Below are positions 1 to 12,894 of a DNA stretch of 64,000 nt, in pieces; the stretch's first letter is position 1; each line of letters starts with the position of its first letter. Under the pieces are notes generated by a model. It was not told the origin of the DNA, ran no database searches, and saw nothing but the letters and a program-made list of their open reading frames with translations. The stretch lies in assembly GCF_001949145.1 (NCBI RefSeq), contig NW_019091371.1:300421-364420 (forward strand), written 5' to 3'. The DNA comes from Acanthaster planci (taxonomy: Eukaryota; Echinodermata; Asteroidea; Valvatida; Acanthasteridae). The position numbers and the translations under genes were made by a program.

Positions 1-3000
1 AAATGGAAAAGCATACTGTGATAAAGGTTGGCCTTTGCTCAATTCTCTCCCAACAACCCATGGACTGTGAGCCTGGACTGATGCTACATTACACGTGTAT
101 CCTTCTTGCGTTTCCTTTTACTTTTAACAACTTACACCTTGTTAAATAAAAACAATAACCCATAACCAATAACCAAAAAACAAAATGAAGAACGTCAGCA
201 TTCATTGTGCTTGAGACAGCTACCATTTTATGTCACCGTTATTTTAAATGGTGTGGTTTACTGTTTACTTGCGAGGTATCACGCTCGTGACCAAAGTCAC
301 GCTTCAAAAAGAACTTAACTTTAGCGCAAACAATGAATGCAACGATGAAGTCATACATTTCAGCACTGAGCCAAATAATACGATTGTTCGAGAATTGGGG
401 AAAGTAAACAACAAAAAACAAAAATAACGACTTCCTTTTCCACTAATTTCAGTATTCAGAAAAACAAGAACAATATTGTTTATATGGTTTATAAAATTTC
501 ACTCACGATCGACCTACCGTAACTGTAGCCTCAAACGACTACGTGATATTTACCATCAGTCGTTATATCCGTGTGAACCAAGCCGGGTTGGAAAAAAAAT
601 GAGGAAATCGATCAAATTTCATTATTCTAAAAAATAACTGGTCTGTTTAAAAGGATCTTTGAACCTCTAGATTAATACGAACATGCCAATACTTTGTGGA
701 TAGCAAAAGAACGAGGGAGAGAGGAACCGTCGAACATCAGAATTACCTTCAGCCTAGTATGGGAAAGGTAGGTCATACATAATCTCATAATGAGTGAACA
801 GTCGGCCCAACTACTCTTGACTTCTTTTAATGGATATCTCAGTGCACTTTTGTTGGTATGACATAACATACATAAAATAACTCGCTATTGGACAGACCAA
901 TGAGAATAGTGACCGAACAATACCGTAAAGAGGATGTGTGCCCGCCAAACCCACTCTATATACCAGTACATCGCTAAAATACCCCAACAGTCGGCTCACT
1001 TCATTTTAACTCTCCGGAAAACGTAGACGACAATTTGTGTTGATTTACCTGTTCAGGTTCCGACAAACTGACCTCCGATTTTATGTCGAGTTTGGTTGCT
1101 CCTTACAATGATCGTCTGAGTTATTCTAAAGTTGTACAATGCAATAATCGTAAGCCACCGCAGTGGTGGGTCACACTGGGTGTTATAATCGTTGAAGGCA
1201 ACTGCAGTACCTGAATATAGCGACAAAAGCTTTAATGGTGCCGAGGTGATTCAAACTTGAGACGAATTGAAGAGTCCCAAGACGAACCCCCATGCACACG
1301 AAACATTGTATAAAACAGCGGCAAAACTAGTGAATCTATGCCTTCCTTATAACCCAGGGGGTCTATGTCAAATTTACCACGGCGCGCATGAGCTTAACCA
1401 TATCTGTCACATCACGCCAACACCTTTCTAAAAAAACCCCGGGGTTCACCTTGCTGAGCTTAAGGCATTGTAGCAAAAGTTATGTGCACACAAAGAGCGT
1501 AGCGAGGTTACAATAGGGTACTTCAACGGCTTGTTGAAGGCGTTTCCGTGCACATTTAGTTTCATGTTTTCCAAGTCCGTTTACCTCTAGCACCTGCTAG
1601 AGACTATTCATTTAAATGCTCACACAGCTGTCCACATAACAACTGAAGGCGGGTAGTAAAATTTTCTATTTTAGAGGAACTAAATAGTTTGCTATTTGCC
1701 TGCAGTTGCTCAATAAAGGACTGCAATGCAAACACGATCATATTCAGTATAAACAGCACCCTGAATTTGGGCAGGTGTGATGTTTTGAACGTTCATTATG
1801 TTATTGGCATTTGCAGTTCATTTCCGATCAACTTGGGGAAAAATGTTCTGAGCATCTGCATCAGTCCCCCCTTCAGGTTTCGTGTCAGTCTTTTCTCTTT
1901 TTTTATACAGTGCTATGGTTACACAAATGTAACTGATTAGCGTTTGGGTAGCCTCTTATTCCAGGTTCTAATGTTGTTCAGTCTTTGTAATTAATTCACT
2001 CTCAGTACCCCGCCAGCAATGCGCTGGGTCCCGGCATATTCATTCTCTACCAAAATGTTAGTTTTGTACACTTTTCTTTTATTTTCACTGACATATAGGC
2101 AAAGGTGGAGAAGACATTAAAAGTACATAATTATCCAATAATTACATCCCCCCAAGAAAAACAGGTTTGTTCAACTTCAGACGAACAAACAGCTCATTTT
2201 TCTCAAGCATTTAGTAAGTTGTCCCAAACACACCAACGGAGCTTGATTTAAAAGCAGGACACAAAGTCTTGCCGAGTTAACTATTGGCCCCGAGATGTCT
2301 GTCCATTTGACAACAGACACAAGTGTCATCCATCCATGCTTTGAGCAGGGATATTGCCACGTAGCACAATTATAAGGTTAGGTTATAGGCTTTCAAATGA
2401 TGTCAGGCATCAGCTGCGATAGCAAGTCATTGAAAAACAGCTTAAAACACGTCATCAGCAGATAGTATGGCTCAGTTTGTTGTAAATGATCATCATGTCA
2501 TGCACTGGTGTTGAAATCCTTTTAGAGTTCTGTCACTGCCAGCATATTTTCTTACGCATAATGAGTCAACTTTTTAACCTCTACAGAAACTGCTGGGCCA
2601 AAGTCACAAAATTATTAGGCCTTGAATATTATCAAGGAATAAAACAGGTCATGGATAATACTTTCTACTTTACAATAGCGAAAAATACCCTGAGTATATA
2701 CGGGCAGTATTCATCTCCTTGCCGTTTCTCCTTAAAGTTATGCTCTAGAACGTTTCTGAGATCCAGACTTGACTGAGATTGCTGAGTAAGTCAGGAGCGT
2801 GCAAGCTATTATAGGTTAGCGTTAAACCACAAAACAAACATCTTGGGGTGGCCGTGGTTGCTTCAGGCATGCTAAAGGTAAATGGTTTCCGAAAGCCACA
2901 AATATGTTGGCTTATATGCCTAAGGCTTGAACTATAGGCTATATGAGGACACCACTAATGATGGAATTAAGAATTGACCGAGGTCAACTGGAATACAAAT

Positions 3001-6000
3001 CTATCATATTGGTGGGTGGGGAGACACAAATGGGCGAAAGAAAATCTTGGTGAATATTGATGTATGCCTCTATGTTTAATTTAATCTAGACAACTGGTCA
3101 ACAATAAAAGGAGACCACGTCACATTCAAGTCCCGTATGCAAAAGAGAAGGACATGCACAGACGTGTAATTATTCCATGAGCTAATCCATTTTTACCACT
3201 ATCGGCTTAAAATTCTGATAAACCTTCTAGAAGAGTAATAAAATGTCGTAAGAAGTGTTTCGTAGGTTAACTTCTCGTGGGGAAAAGGCGGGGAAAAGAT
3301 TAATACTCTGATTCCTTAATGTGTGCAAATATTGGTATTGATTTTGACATTTTTTTGCTTGACAGTGATCAATCAAATTATAAGATCTCCAGACAGTCTG
3401 CTAGTCATACTTAGTAGGTTAGCTGATCAACCTTTATCAAACTAAACTAAAATTTCAAAGACACCTCTTTGCATTCAAAAATATTTTCGATGCTACTTAG
3501 TGGCTTTAAAATTTCGTCTCCAAAATTCCCGTTTCCATAGAAAGCAATGTATGTTCTCCAAATGTGAGACCTACGTGGCCACTTTTTTAAGGGTAACCTC
3601 AGTTACACATTTAGCCACGCGACATGTTTAACGTTTATGATGGAAAGACCGAGGAAAATAATAATTGCATCACATTGTGAAATTTTTTGCCTCCAATTGG
3701 CAGGCTTTCACTGTCCATCATTGGTATTGCTTGAATATGTCAGCTGCGTCTAAATTTTGACGATAACAAAACGGGAGTAAATCTGTCAAAAGAGGAAGTC
3801 AGCATCAAGCGGGACGTTGTGTGAACTACCAGGAATTTCGATTGTAATGAACAAAGGTTAAGTTGGTGTCAATCTCCGCAATATTCCCGCCGAGACATAA
3901 GAGCGACAGAGAAAAATGAAAGCGTGTTCGTCTGAGAAATGAATCCCGGGAGAGCTGCATCGATCTCTCTGTAAACCGTGCGCCGTGTACCAGTGGGTAA
4001 GTTCATTGGAAGGTTAAGATCAGTGATCCCAAAGCCGTCTCGCAGTGTTCTCGTGTTGCTGCCTACGTTTGCTACTGACTTGGTTTATTGGGAATGATCG
4101 AGCGCAGTGTGAGACCAAATAGCATAGCGTGGTAAACAGAAGCCTGGGTAGCAAACTTTCCCACCGACGCTCTTAATGAAAATTTCCCCGCAAAATGCGC
4201 ATACCTGACCCACACTTGTAGGGAATTACATGTGTTTACATGACGTCTACAGCTCCTAAGTTGCATTGGTAAGAGGCAGTCAAACAAAGTATTACATCAA
4301 TCCTACTTTCTCAAAAACTTTCACTTTTGCGACGAGGCTTAAAAGTGTCATTTTTGAAAGTGAAATATGACTTCAAGCAATGACCTTGCAATATGAACCG
4401 TTGCCAAGGCCTCTGACACATAACTGTCGGCGTAAAAACGCTCACTCGTCATCATCAGAACTTCACCTAATTTGGAGATTTCACTGGCATGACGAAACTT
4501 CGAAACCGAAATGTGTACAATGTAGGCCTAGGCCTAACAGGCATGAATGATGTGCATAGGCTTCAAGTGGATAAGGACGACACTGGCTGGCAAGTGTGCT
4601 ATTTAGAATAACCAAACAACCCCATGATGTCAAGACTGCATAGCTCGTTACTCCTAATTTAAACTTTTCATTTTGTCAAAATCATGCCAAATATCTCAAT
4701 TGTTACCATAGCTCATGATTGGTTTCACCGCAACTCAATGGGCCTACATCTACGTAACATGACATGTCAAAGACCAGGTGTTGTGTTTCTCACCGCTGTG
4801 CTTGAGAAGAAACGACACAAATGGACCACTTTGGGAAAATCTCTGGGATACTTTCAATAGCTCGCACAAAGGTGGCGAGGGCATTATTATAGGCTGAAAA
4901 CACTATCATCTATCCATTAACTTTTCAAGTGGCAAAGTTCATTTCCAAGCCGCCTGCATGATCAACATAACACGACCGCATCAAGCACAGAGCAAAATAG
5001 CACACTTCCCTCCCTTCTCATGTGTTTTGTAATGGTCCACTGCACATCCAATGTAGGAAGTGTTGGGTATGTGTACATGTACTTTTTTGAGTTGCAATAT
5101 AATCATTGTATTATAAATGACACATACAGCAGCAACAGAACCAACTTGAGTCTCGAGTCCGAATCCATAGATATAATCAGTAACGGTACGGCCTATATCA
5201 CTGCTGACTTAAGATTGCTTGCCAATGACACGACAGCGAAAGACCGAACAATGAAACAACTTGGGACGCAGGGTATGTTCCACACAGTAGCTGAACTGAA
5301 AAGGATGTCGACTTGATACGGGAGAAAAAGGATCAATTTCGCGCCTGGACTGGCATCAAAGCCAGTTTCTGTAATCGGATGGGTGTGTACATATCAGCGG
5401 CCGATGGCAGGTAAAGAAACCTACAAAGGCACTTGGATTTCTGTCTTACTTCCGAGCAGGAACAACGAAACGTCAATGGACTATCAAGCAGAACTAATGC
5501 ACAGACACACGACTGATTATGCAGACCAACAGGTAGCAGGTCCATCGCACAGATTCTTGAAGGTTACTGACCTAAACCTCTATGATGGAACTAATCCAAT
5601 GTTTTATGGTTAAACTAATCCAATGTTTTGAGATTCAATTAAACATACCAAAATACATGTATTATTTCCCTCATGGCTGAAGAAATTCAACCTGCAGCTT
5701 TTCCTTGATTTTTTTTTAAACTACGTTTGGGTGTAAAGTCCAGACATCCGAATACTCTACCCAGCCTCAAAACCCCAACGAAGAGAGAATTGCTTGAAGT
5801 GTTTCTGATTGATGGATCGATTTTTCGCTAAATCTGATTAAGAGTTTACGCTGATTAGTCACCATCAATTGTTCCATTTTTACCACCCCCCCCCGGGCTG
5901 GAAGCTTATAAATGTATAGATTAGCATTTAAAAGGCTCAGAGTTTGAGGCCAAGCATATAATGAGTATAACTTGGCACACGCGGGGGTTTCCTCGAGATT

Positions 6001-8605
6001 CCGTGAAGCACTCCTTCCAAGCTGACGGTGCGCTTATGGAATAAGTTCACAGCGATTTCCTGTATTTCACAAATTACAGTGATTTCCTACCAGGATTCTT
6101 ACACCATTCAGTCTAAGTTTAGACATTTGTGCGTCTCTGGAAAAGCCATTCCACTAGCGGCATTGTTAGAAGTCCAGGCATTCAACAATATCTAATTGCC
6201 TCCGTTAGCCTTTTCTTCGTAACAAAATTGATAAATCTGTTGAGGAGGCATAGCATAATGCTTAGCAGTACAAAAGACAGGTTATTGAAAAAAAATTCTG
6301 AAGGTAGACATTTATTTCTTTGCTTTTGGAGTCACTGGTAATGCTGTCAATCATGATTCATGGTTACCTCGAGGGGCCATTATATGACATAGCTTACCCA
6401 AGCCAGGACCAACGTTTAAGAATTTTCTGGGATGATTTGACGAGTTACCAAGGAGGACAGTAGGTTCACCATTTCCTTGAAGGGCACAGCGGCAAACTGA
6501 GGTTGATACCTGTTGCTGCATGGAAAGACTGCAAGACTAAGATTTGGAACAGGTTTGTGCACGTGCGTGTGTCATTTCAACGATTTATCTTGTTTTCTGT
6601 ACACATGGATGTTCCTAGGTTGGTCCTACACTTTTGACCCTCACAAAAGTAGTCTGTGTGCATGGCCCATCCGCGAGAGGAGATTGATGAAAAGCAAAGA
6701 ATCTGCACTTGCAGCAAGGTCACTTCTCTACCGTTTCCTGCGATGAGGCTTTGACTACTTCCCCTCAAAGCAAGCGATAATTCACAATCTCTCTTTCAGC
6801 TACACAACAGAATTTAATGCTAAAAAGACCCTCTAAACCTGTATTCACTCTCGACAGAAACCTGCCTGCTCCATACCTGCTTAACACTGCTGTGGACTTT
6901 TTAATACCGACCAAAACTTAACACAAAGCACCGCATCAACACGCCGATACGATATCCCTGGGCTATGTGTGCAGTCGGAAAGGAACCGTCATTGTCACTG
7001 TACGGTTTTGTAGGTAATGGAAAGTTTCGATTCTGGAAGGCGCTGTTGGTGGCACATGACCTTTTTGGCAGACACTGTAGGGCCGATATTATGACAAATA
7101 AACACAGTGACAATGGGCATTATATTGACTCTAAGCACTCAAGGTCGGACCTTTGTTGTCAGTCTCGCAGTCTGGCAATCAGCAGCCCATCACTGACTAA
7201 CACTAACCGCGATGCACACTCGATATTATTGACTAACAAACGCTCCTCTAATGAGTTTTTTGTTTCTTGGTCTAATATAAGACAATTCTATGGAACCACA
7301 CTTGTACATTTTCACATTCCCGTTCGGCTTTAAGTTACATGTAGAAAGTTGTGCTGATAGACCCTTAAGTTTTGTATAAATATTTAATTTGGTTAGATCA
7401 CGAGGCTTGCCATGTGTCTGTACCCATTTCTCGAGTTAGACGACGGAGGATCCCAAACCAGACACGTCTCCCCAATAGTCTACGACCCAAGTTGAAAGTC
7501 ACACGTCAATGTAAGCCTCTGATCCAACAGATATTAAAGTTTGCATCACAGATGTTGCTAATAGGACCACTGTTTGTGATTTAGAGATAAGATACTAAAT
7601 GATCACTGCCAGGAACAGTTGTTTTTGCAACATAAAATGCGTGTAGAAAATTTAAGCCATCAGACCCACTCAGTTTTATTACAGTAAGCATAGCCTTTCG
7701 AGTTTTATGGAGATCAAAGTTGTCGAGGTTACACTACGCATATCCCTAACCACGCTCGGCGCCATCATAACTTCCATGTATCTGTGGTCTTTATCTTAAA
7801 AAAATCATGGCGCCATCCGCATGGCCATCAAGCATTAATTTATCCGCAATGCTGCTTAGGACATGGGTGATTAAGTAGGATCATGTGATTCTCATTGATG
7901 ATTATGGTTGAGTACATTTAGGGATATAACCTGTGCTTGGGCCAGCATTACCTCAGGTCGTACACACATAATGCTAAGAAACAATAGCCACTGCTGTTAA
8001 AAATTAATATAATCCCTGTACACTGCCGTTCGTGCTGTCGCTGACAATTTCGCGCCACCCTGAGTGTTATTACAACCGGCGCTGCCGGATCGAATCTCCA
8101 AATGGAATAAACATAATAATACGCTCTTCCTCTGGTCCCAAAGAAACGGAACTGATGGCACGTTATTTCCGAAGGTCATTGCATAAAGCAGTAATTTCAA
8201 ATTTTCATTTGAGCAAATATTCCCACGTCCCCCTCAGACTTTTAATAATCTGAGATACTCGGTTAAGCTAATCCAGGTAAATCCACTGCAATTGTAACCC
8301 AGTGTTGTAAAACAACTGCAAAGCGACTGACGATCAGATCTGCTGGGAGATCCTGTCAATACTTACACGTTTCCAAATTTCAACATGCTCTACAGACGGG
8401 AAAAGGGCGATCAAAATGCTGTGTAAACATTGTGCCAACGGCTTCAATGCATATCATATACACAACGAGCTCGAGGGATGTGCACGTCAGTGAGTATTGT
8501 GGACAGGCAAATCATGCTGTGGCGAAAGACTCACCTCTTCAAACTCTTGATTTCAAAAGCCAACAGTTTGGGTATGCTACAGAAAATAAACCTCAAGATA
8601 CTCAC
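1..8605. other. Non-coding stretch; probable first intron of the minus-strand gene
   Basis: No recognisable protein, RNA gene or named repeat was found here. If the signal-peptide exon at 8606-8723 (minus) is real, this stretch is downstream of its splice donor and would hold its first intron. I could not identify a second exon. Open frames of 60-122 codons occur, for example 6965-7333 plus, but none resembles a family I know. A 17-bp word is duplicated with a 24-bp period at 5589-5605 and 5613-5629. Confidence 0.5.
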
Positions 8606-8723
8606 CTGTCAGTGAAGGCCTGCCGTCAATGCTTAAGGCCATATTAGTACCGCAGGTACAAGCGAGGAAAACCAGTTGAACCGCGAACCACCAAGTGTGG
8701 ACGATCCCTGTTGCCGCTGCCAT
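8606..8723 (-). CDS. First coding exon of a secreted or membrane protein (signal peptide), partial
   Basis: Read on the minus strand, ATG at 8723-8721 opens 39 codons plus one base and runs into a CAG|GTGAGT splice donor, so the intron is phase 1. The start context is AGAATGG, with A at -3 and G at +4. An in-frame TAG lies one codon upstream, so no longer N-terminus is possible in this exon. The peptide starts MAAATGIVHT, has a hydrophobic core WWFAVQLVFLAC, then a polar segment ending SIDGRPSLT. This is the layout of a cleavable signal peptide. A phase-1 intron just after a leader is typical of modular extracellular proteins (known of such genes generally). The mature protein is unknown because no later exon was identified, so the family cannot be assigned. 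It could still be a chance combination, but Kozak context, leader and donor agreeing makes this one of the two best coding calls in the window. Confidence 0.55.
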
Positions 8724-11700
8724 TCTCTACGCCGATTGTTGCGTAGATACACCCGTCCGGAAACCTTCACGTCTCCGCTAAATTATTCAACGAGCCCCTT
8801 TTCAGACAATAAAGTCACCGTTCGTTTACAGTGTTTGCCCAAAGCTCGAGCTAAAAAGCTAACTCAGCCCGGTGTTTTGTCAGGTCGTCAGTGCAGTGGC
8901 CCCCTCGGCAGATTGTTGTTGCAAGTCTCTATCCTCTTAGAGCCACGATCTGGCAACTTGAAGTACAGTTTAAGTTGGGCAAATTTTCTTTTATCGAATT
9001 CTTTCAGTACAATGACTGCGGTTTTATTAAAGTCACTTTGAAGTCTTCGATATTAGTACCTTCCTCAGTGACATCCAGTTATGAATGGGCACACACAGGC
9101 ACCTTGCAGGTTTATATACATGTAGGTTTGCCCTGATAGCATCACGCATGATCTGTGGTAGACGCAGTCTACTATGGTCACAAGCCCGTGGACCACGTGC
9201 TCTGAACTGGGATTCCCTGGCGCCCTATTTGTCATCGTCAGTCACTTGTCTGGTCACGGACCTGGACTCTGACTTATCCACGTGGATGACATCAGGAGCG
9301 GCGATAAAGCAAAAACAATCCGGGAGTGTATGCAGTGTGCTTGTCCCACTTCCTTCTCGGTGGTATATTGCCCAAATGAATACTTGGTACTTATTTGGTA
9401 TTACTTGGCCGCAAAAGCCACTTATATTGGCAGAGATGGACCCGGAAGTCTGTGTTCAATCCGGAATTGTACCCAAATTGAGATGGTTGGGCCTAGTGCG
9501 TGGGCCATGCAGGTCCACACTTTGTACCCCGCGGCCCGTCTAATAACTAGATCTGTATAAAAATAGAACACTTCAAAGAAATGCCGTTTTTTGTCATTGG
9601 ATTAATCATAAACAAATTACACAAACTATATTGATCTTGCAAATTTTATACTTTGCATAAAAGTGTAATTATATCGTCACAGTAACCCAAACAATTTTCT
9701 TTATTAAAAACTCAAAGTGTGGCGAAAGTTTTGCTACACAGTGCCTTTTTTTAGTGTCGATTTTTATTCCTAATGCATCCAAAGCCACACATTGCAATAA
9801 TGATCGAACGATCAAAATTCTTCATTGACCGGATAATTTACTTTCAGTTGTCCAACTCTGTCCCCTCACCCCCGGTTGTGCCTTCGGAAGCTTGTCGTGT
9901 TGGGATTGTCCACGCTCTATGATAAAATTAAAACATCACATAGGGATCCCACTACTCATTTTGACAACCCCACACAGCCATTTTCACAATAAGCATAATT
10001 AATATGCACGTACTTAAACCTCATACCAATTGAAAAAAACAAAACACGAAAATAACTTGCAAAAAAATAACCAAGATTGATTCGTTAAACATGTACATGT
10101 ATAGACAAAATAGACGCGTTGAGTTACAGCATGGTCAACACACCACTGAGGATACATCAGTGCTATAGTCTCATGTTTTAAATCATCAGACCCTGCTATG
10201 CTCTACTTAATATCGGGGGAGAGACACACTTCAAAACGAAAGAAAAACATCCCCCAAAATTATTCAATACAACTGCCTTTCTTATTAGTTGATGAAACGG
10301 AAATGGTACTTCCCAATATTTTCTTTCACAAGTCCCCAAAATATAGGGCCAATCATAATTTCCTCGTGAGCGCAAATGGTGTTTCGAAATCTGAATACAT
10401 TTCTAGACAAATGATATGAATTAGAATTCACGATGAAATGGGTTGCACTCCATTGCAACTTTTGTTCGGGGTTGGAGCCTCTTTCCTTGGACAGGTTTTA
10501 TAAACTGGGCCTGGGGGTGAATAATTTATTTCAAACGTAATCCTCCTTCCCGATGGAAGAATTAATTTCAAACTATGTTACTTTGTTCGTAAGTTCAACA
10601 GTTCTACACGTACAAAAACATGCAGGCTGCACGGTTTGATCACCATCGCTTACTTTCTAGTTTGTAACAAACTGCATCTTTGAAATCACCCTGGCTCCTC
10701 GTCCAGTATGACATTTGACCCGCTGTACGTCCTTCTTATTAGACAGGATCTTCTCCGAGATCCATTCCGAGCGTGGTTGAAAATGTAGGAGGCAAGGGGA
10801 AAAGTTCTCGTGCCCCAGTTTAGGTCATCTGGAGGTGCCGATAGGCCATCCCAACCTTAGGTTCTCTGTTCTCCCATTGATTTGACAGGATAAATCCATC
10901 GCCTGTTTGTCTTCAGGCGGGGACATTTGTGCCACCCATTCTCTTCACCCTGAGGTGACACAAGGACCCCTCCGGTGATCCAGTGATCTTATCTAAGAAA
11001 ATACAGTCCGCCATAAAACATCATCCCGGGAAAATAAACACAGAGCCGAGGGTTGTTGCTGAATAACGACATAGGTCGGTCAAGTTGCCATTGCTTTGAG
11101 CATATGATATGCCATTCTTTGCTTTTCAAGCTTTTGAAAATGAAGGAAACAAACTGCTGTATTGTATTGCCACAAATTTGCATGGATGATTTAAAAGACT
11201 GCTAAATAGAGGACAGGTTCCACCAAACAAGCCTTTTATAAGTGCCAGTGACACAAGTTGTGTGCTGCAGTGAATATAGCTTTAGGCCTATTGAATTGAC
11301 AAGGACACATGAATACATTCCAAACTCCCAAAAGGAGACACTGAAGAGACGCAGAAAGTTTCTTCCCTTTCAATTGGCGTTTGCAGTATATTTCCCATAA
11401 TTTCCAAACTGGAAGAATTATACTGTTGGGTCTATACAGCACAGAAAAGAGCCTTGAATTGTTGATATTTCATCTTGATTTAACTTGACTTAAGATTGAA
11501 AATTATTCATTTGAGATCATGTCTCTTAGTCTTACAAAGGTTGGTTTCCTCCGTGATCGACGCTCGCGATAAGTCTCCTCGCTTTAATTCTTCCCATGCT
11601 CACATATGCCAAGGATTTGTTTAGGCGCCTACATTTAATTCTAGCTCTCCATCGCCTGTGAAATGTGTTCCCAGGTTTGGTGAAATGTCTTTGAAATAAG

Positions 11701-12813
11701 AAACAAGAATGCATCACCGGTGTTTTCAAAGGTTTCATTACCATACCAGTCATCTCTTCTGATGACATCGTGCTTTATAATGGCGGAAGTGACGTTACAT
11801 CAAAACCTTGAATGAATTCATAATGCATTATGAATGACAAGCACTCCCGTTTACCGTCAGTAAATCGCCACATTTTAACAAAGAAATGGACTGACAGATT
11901 CTCTAGTTTTGTTTTATTTGTTATTGCTTTGACTGTTGCATGTTTAGTTTGTGGGTCACATTAACTGTTCTCTGTATTAATCTATTGCCGGGGCGTACTT
12001 CTGCATGCTTCGATCCCCGGAACTATGGAAAGTTTGACGCAGACAGGAAGGAAGTGATTGTGCAGAAACTATTAATTATTTTGTTGTTGGTAAATACAGA
12101 AATTTGAGATCGAATGTAATATAAAGCATCGACAGGCCCGTAGGCTGGGGTGGGGGTCGAGGAGTTCGAACGCCCCCCCCCCATTCGCTTTATATAAGTT
12201 CCGCTTGTTGGTGGTCTTTTTGTGTGTGTGCACCGAATATTTTAAATATACCGTAATACTTGGCATACGAGCCATGGCTTATACGTTGATTCTCAAGCTC
12301 AAGGTGACCATGATTCTGCATATTAATGAGTCAATCTCTAGTCATATGTACCGTCAGGAAGTGCCGGCAAATATCCACATTTCAGTTGTTTCAAAGGGTT
12401 TGAAATCAATGTATTTGTGTTAAGTTTATTCAATATTGAAAACTACAGTGTACAAGTCTTACATGCAACCTTTTGTTCGCGACAGACATGCAACTTTTTA
12501 ATGTTGTTTTCCAAAGCACATTGTGATAGGACTTTGTATAAAATATGTCTTCACAGTGTCAAAAGTACCACTTTTTGGTTTGACGAACCCCCCCGTCTCT
12601 GGTCAGGCAACGGGCCTAAGCAAGCAAGACATTTAATAACTAAGCACTTCACCCCCCTCCAAAAAAATTTTTTTTAAATAATTATAAGGAGAGAGTTGTT
12701 TAGTAGTTGTTGCCGATATTATTCTGCTCGATCATGGTTGTATGCACTTTGGTGTGTTGATTTGTTTTGCATCAGTCATTTTTTTTCTTTTTTTCTTTTT
12801 TTTTCTCATCCAG
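8724..12813. other. Non-coding stretch upstream of the minus-strand exon
   Basis: This should contain the 5' UTR and promoter of the minus-strand exon at 8606-8723, but I see no clear TATA box or initiator. The block 8680-9545 is more GC-rich than its surroundings and holds the longest open frame in the window, 152 codons at 9085-9543 plus. A second frame at 9282-9560 is also open, the products look unlike any protein I recognise, and no splice signals support it. From 9545 to about 10100 the DNA is AT-rich without features. Confidence 0.4.
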
Positions 12814-12894
12814 TTTAACAGAACTAAACCTTTGGTGTTGTCCCATAAGTTTAAATATGTTCACCAAGAAGGTGAATGGATCTTCAAATTACAG
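12814..12894 (+). CDS. Candidate internal exon, phase 0/0, unassigned
   Basis: A very long pyrimidine tract (about 12780-12810) ends in CATCCAG. An 81-base segment follows with one open frame of exactly 27 codons, ending ACAG|GTATAC, a moderate donor. The frame reads FNRTKPLVLSHKF then KYVHQEGEWIFKLQ, a plausible globular composition. No family is recognised. A possible continuation is a 12-codon terminal segment behind a second pyrimidine-rich acceptor, with its exon beginning at 13202, phase 0, and TAG at 13235. An open frame of 27 codons is not rare by chance, so the call rests mainly on the acceptor. Confidence 0.25.

Noticed and set aside
9085-9543. 152-codon plus-strand open frame, the longest free of N
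   Set aside because: No family resemblance and no supporting splice signals; a second frame is open over the same DNA, so GC content probably explains it.
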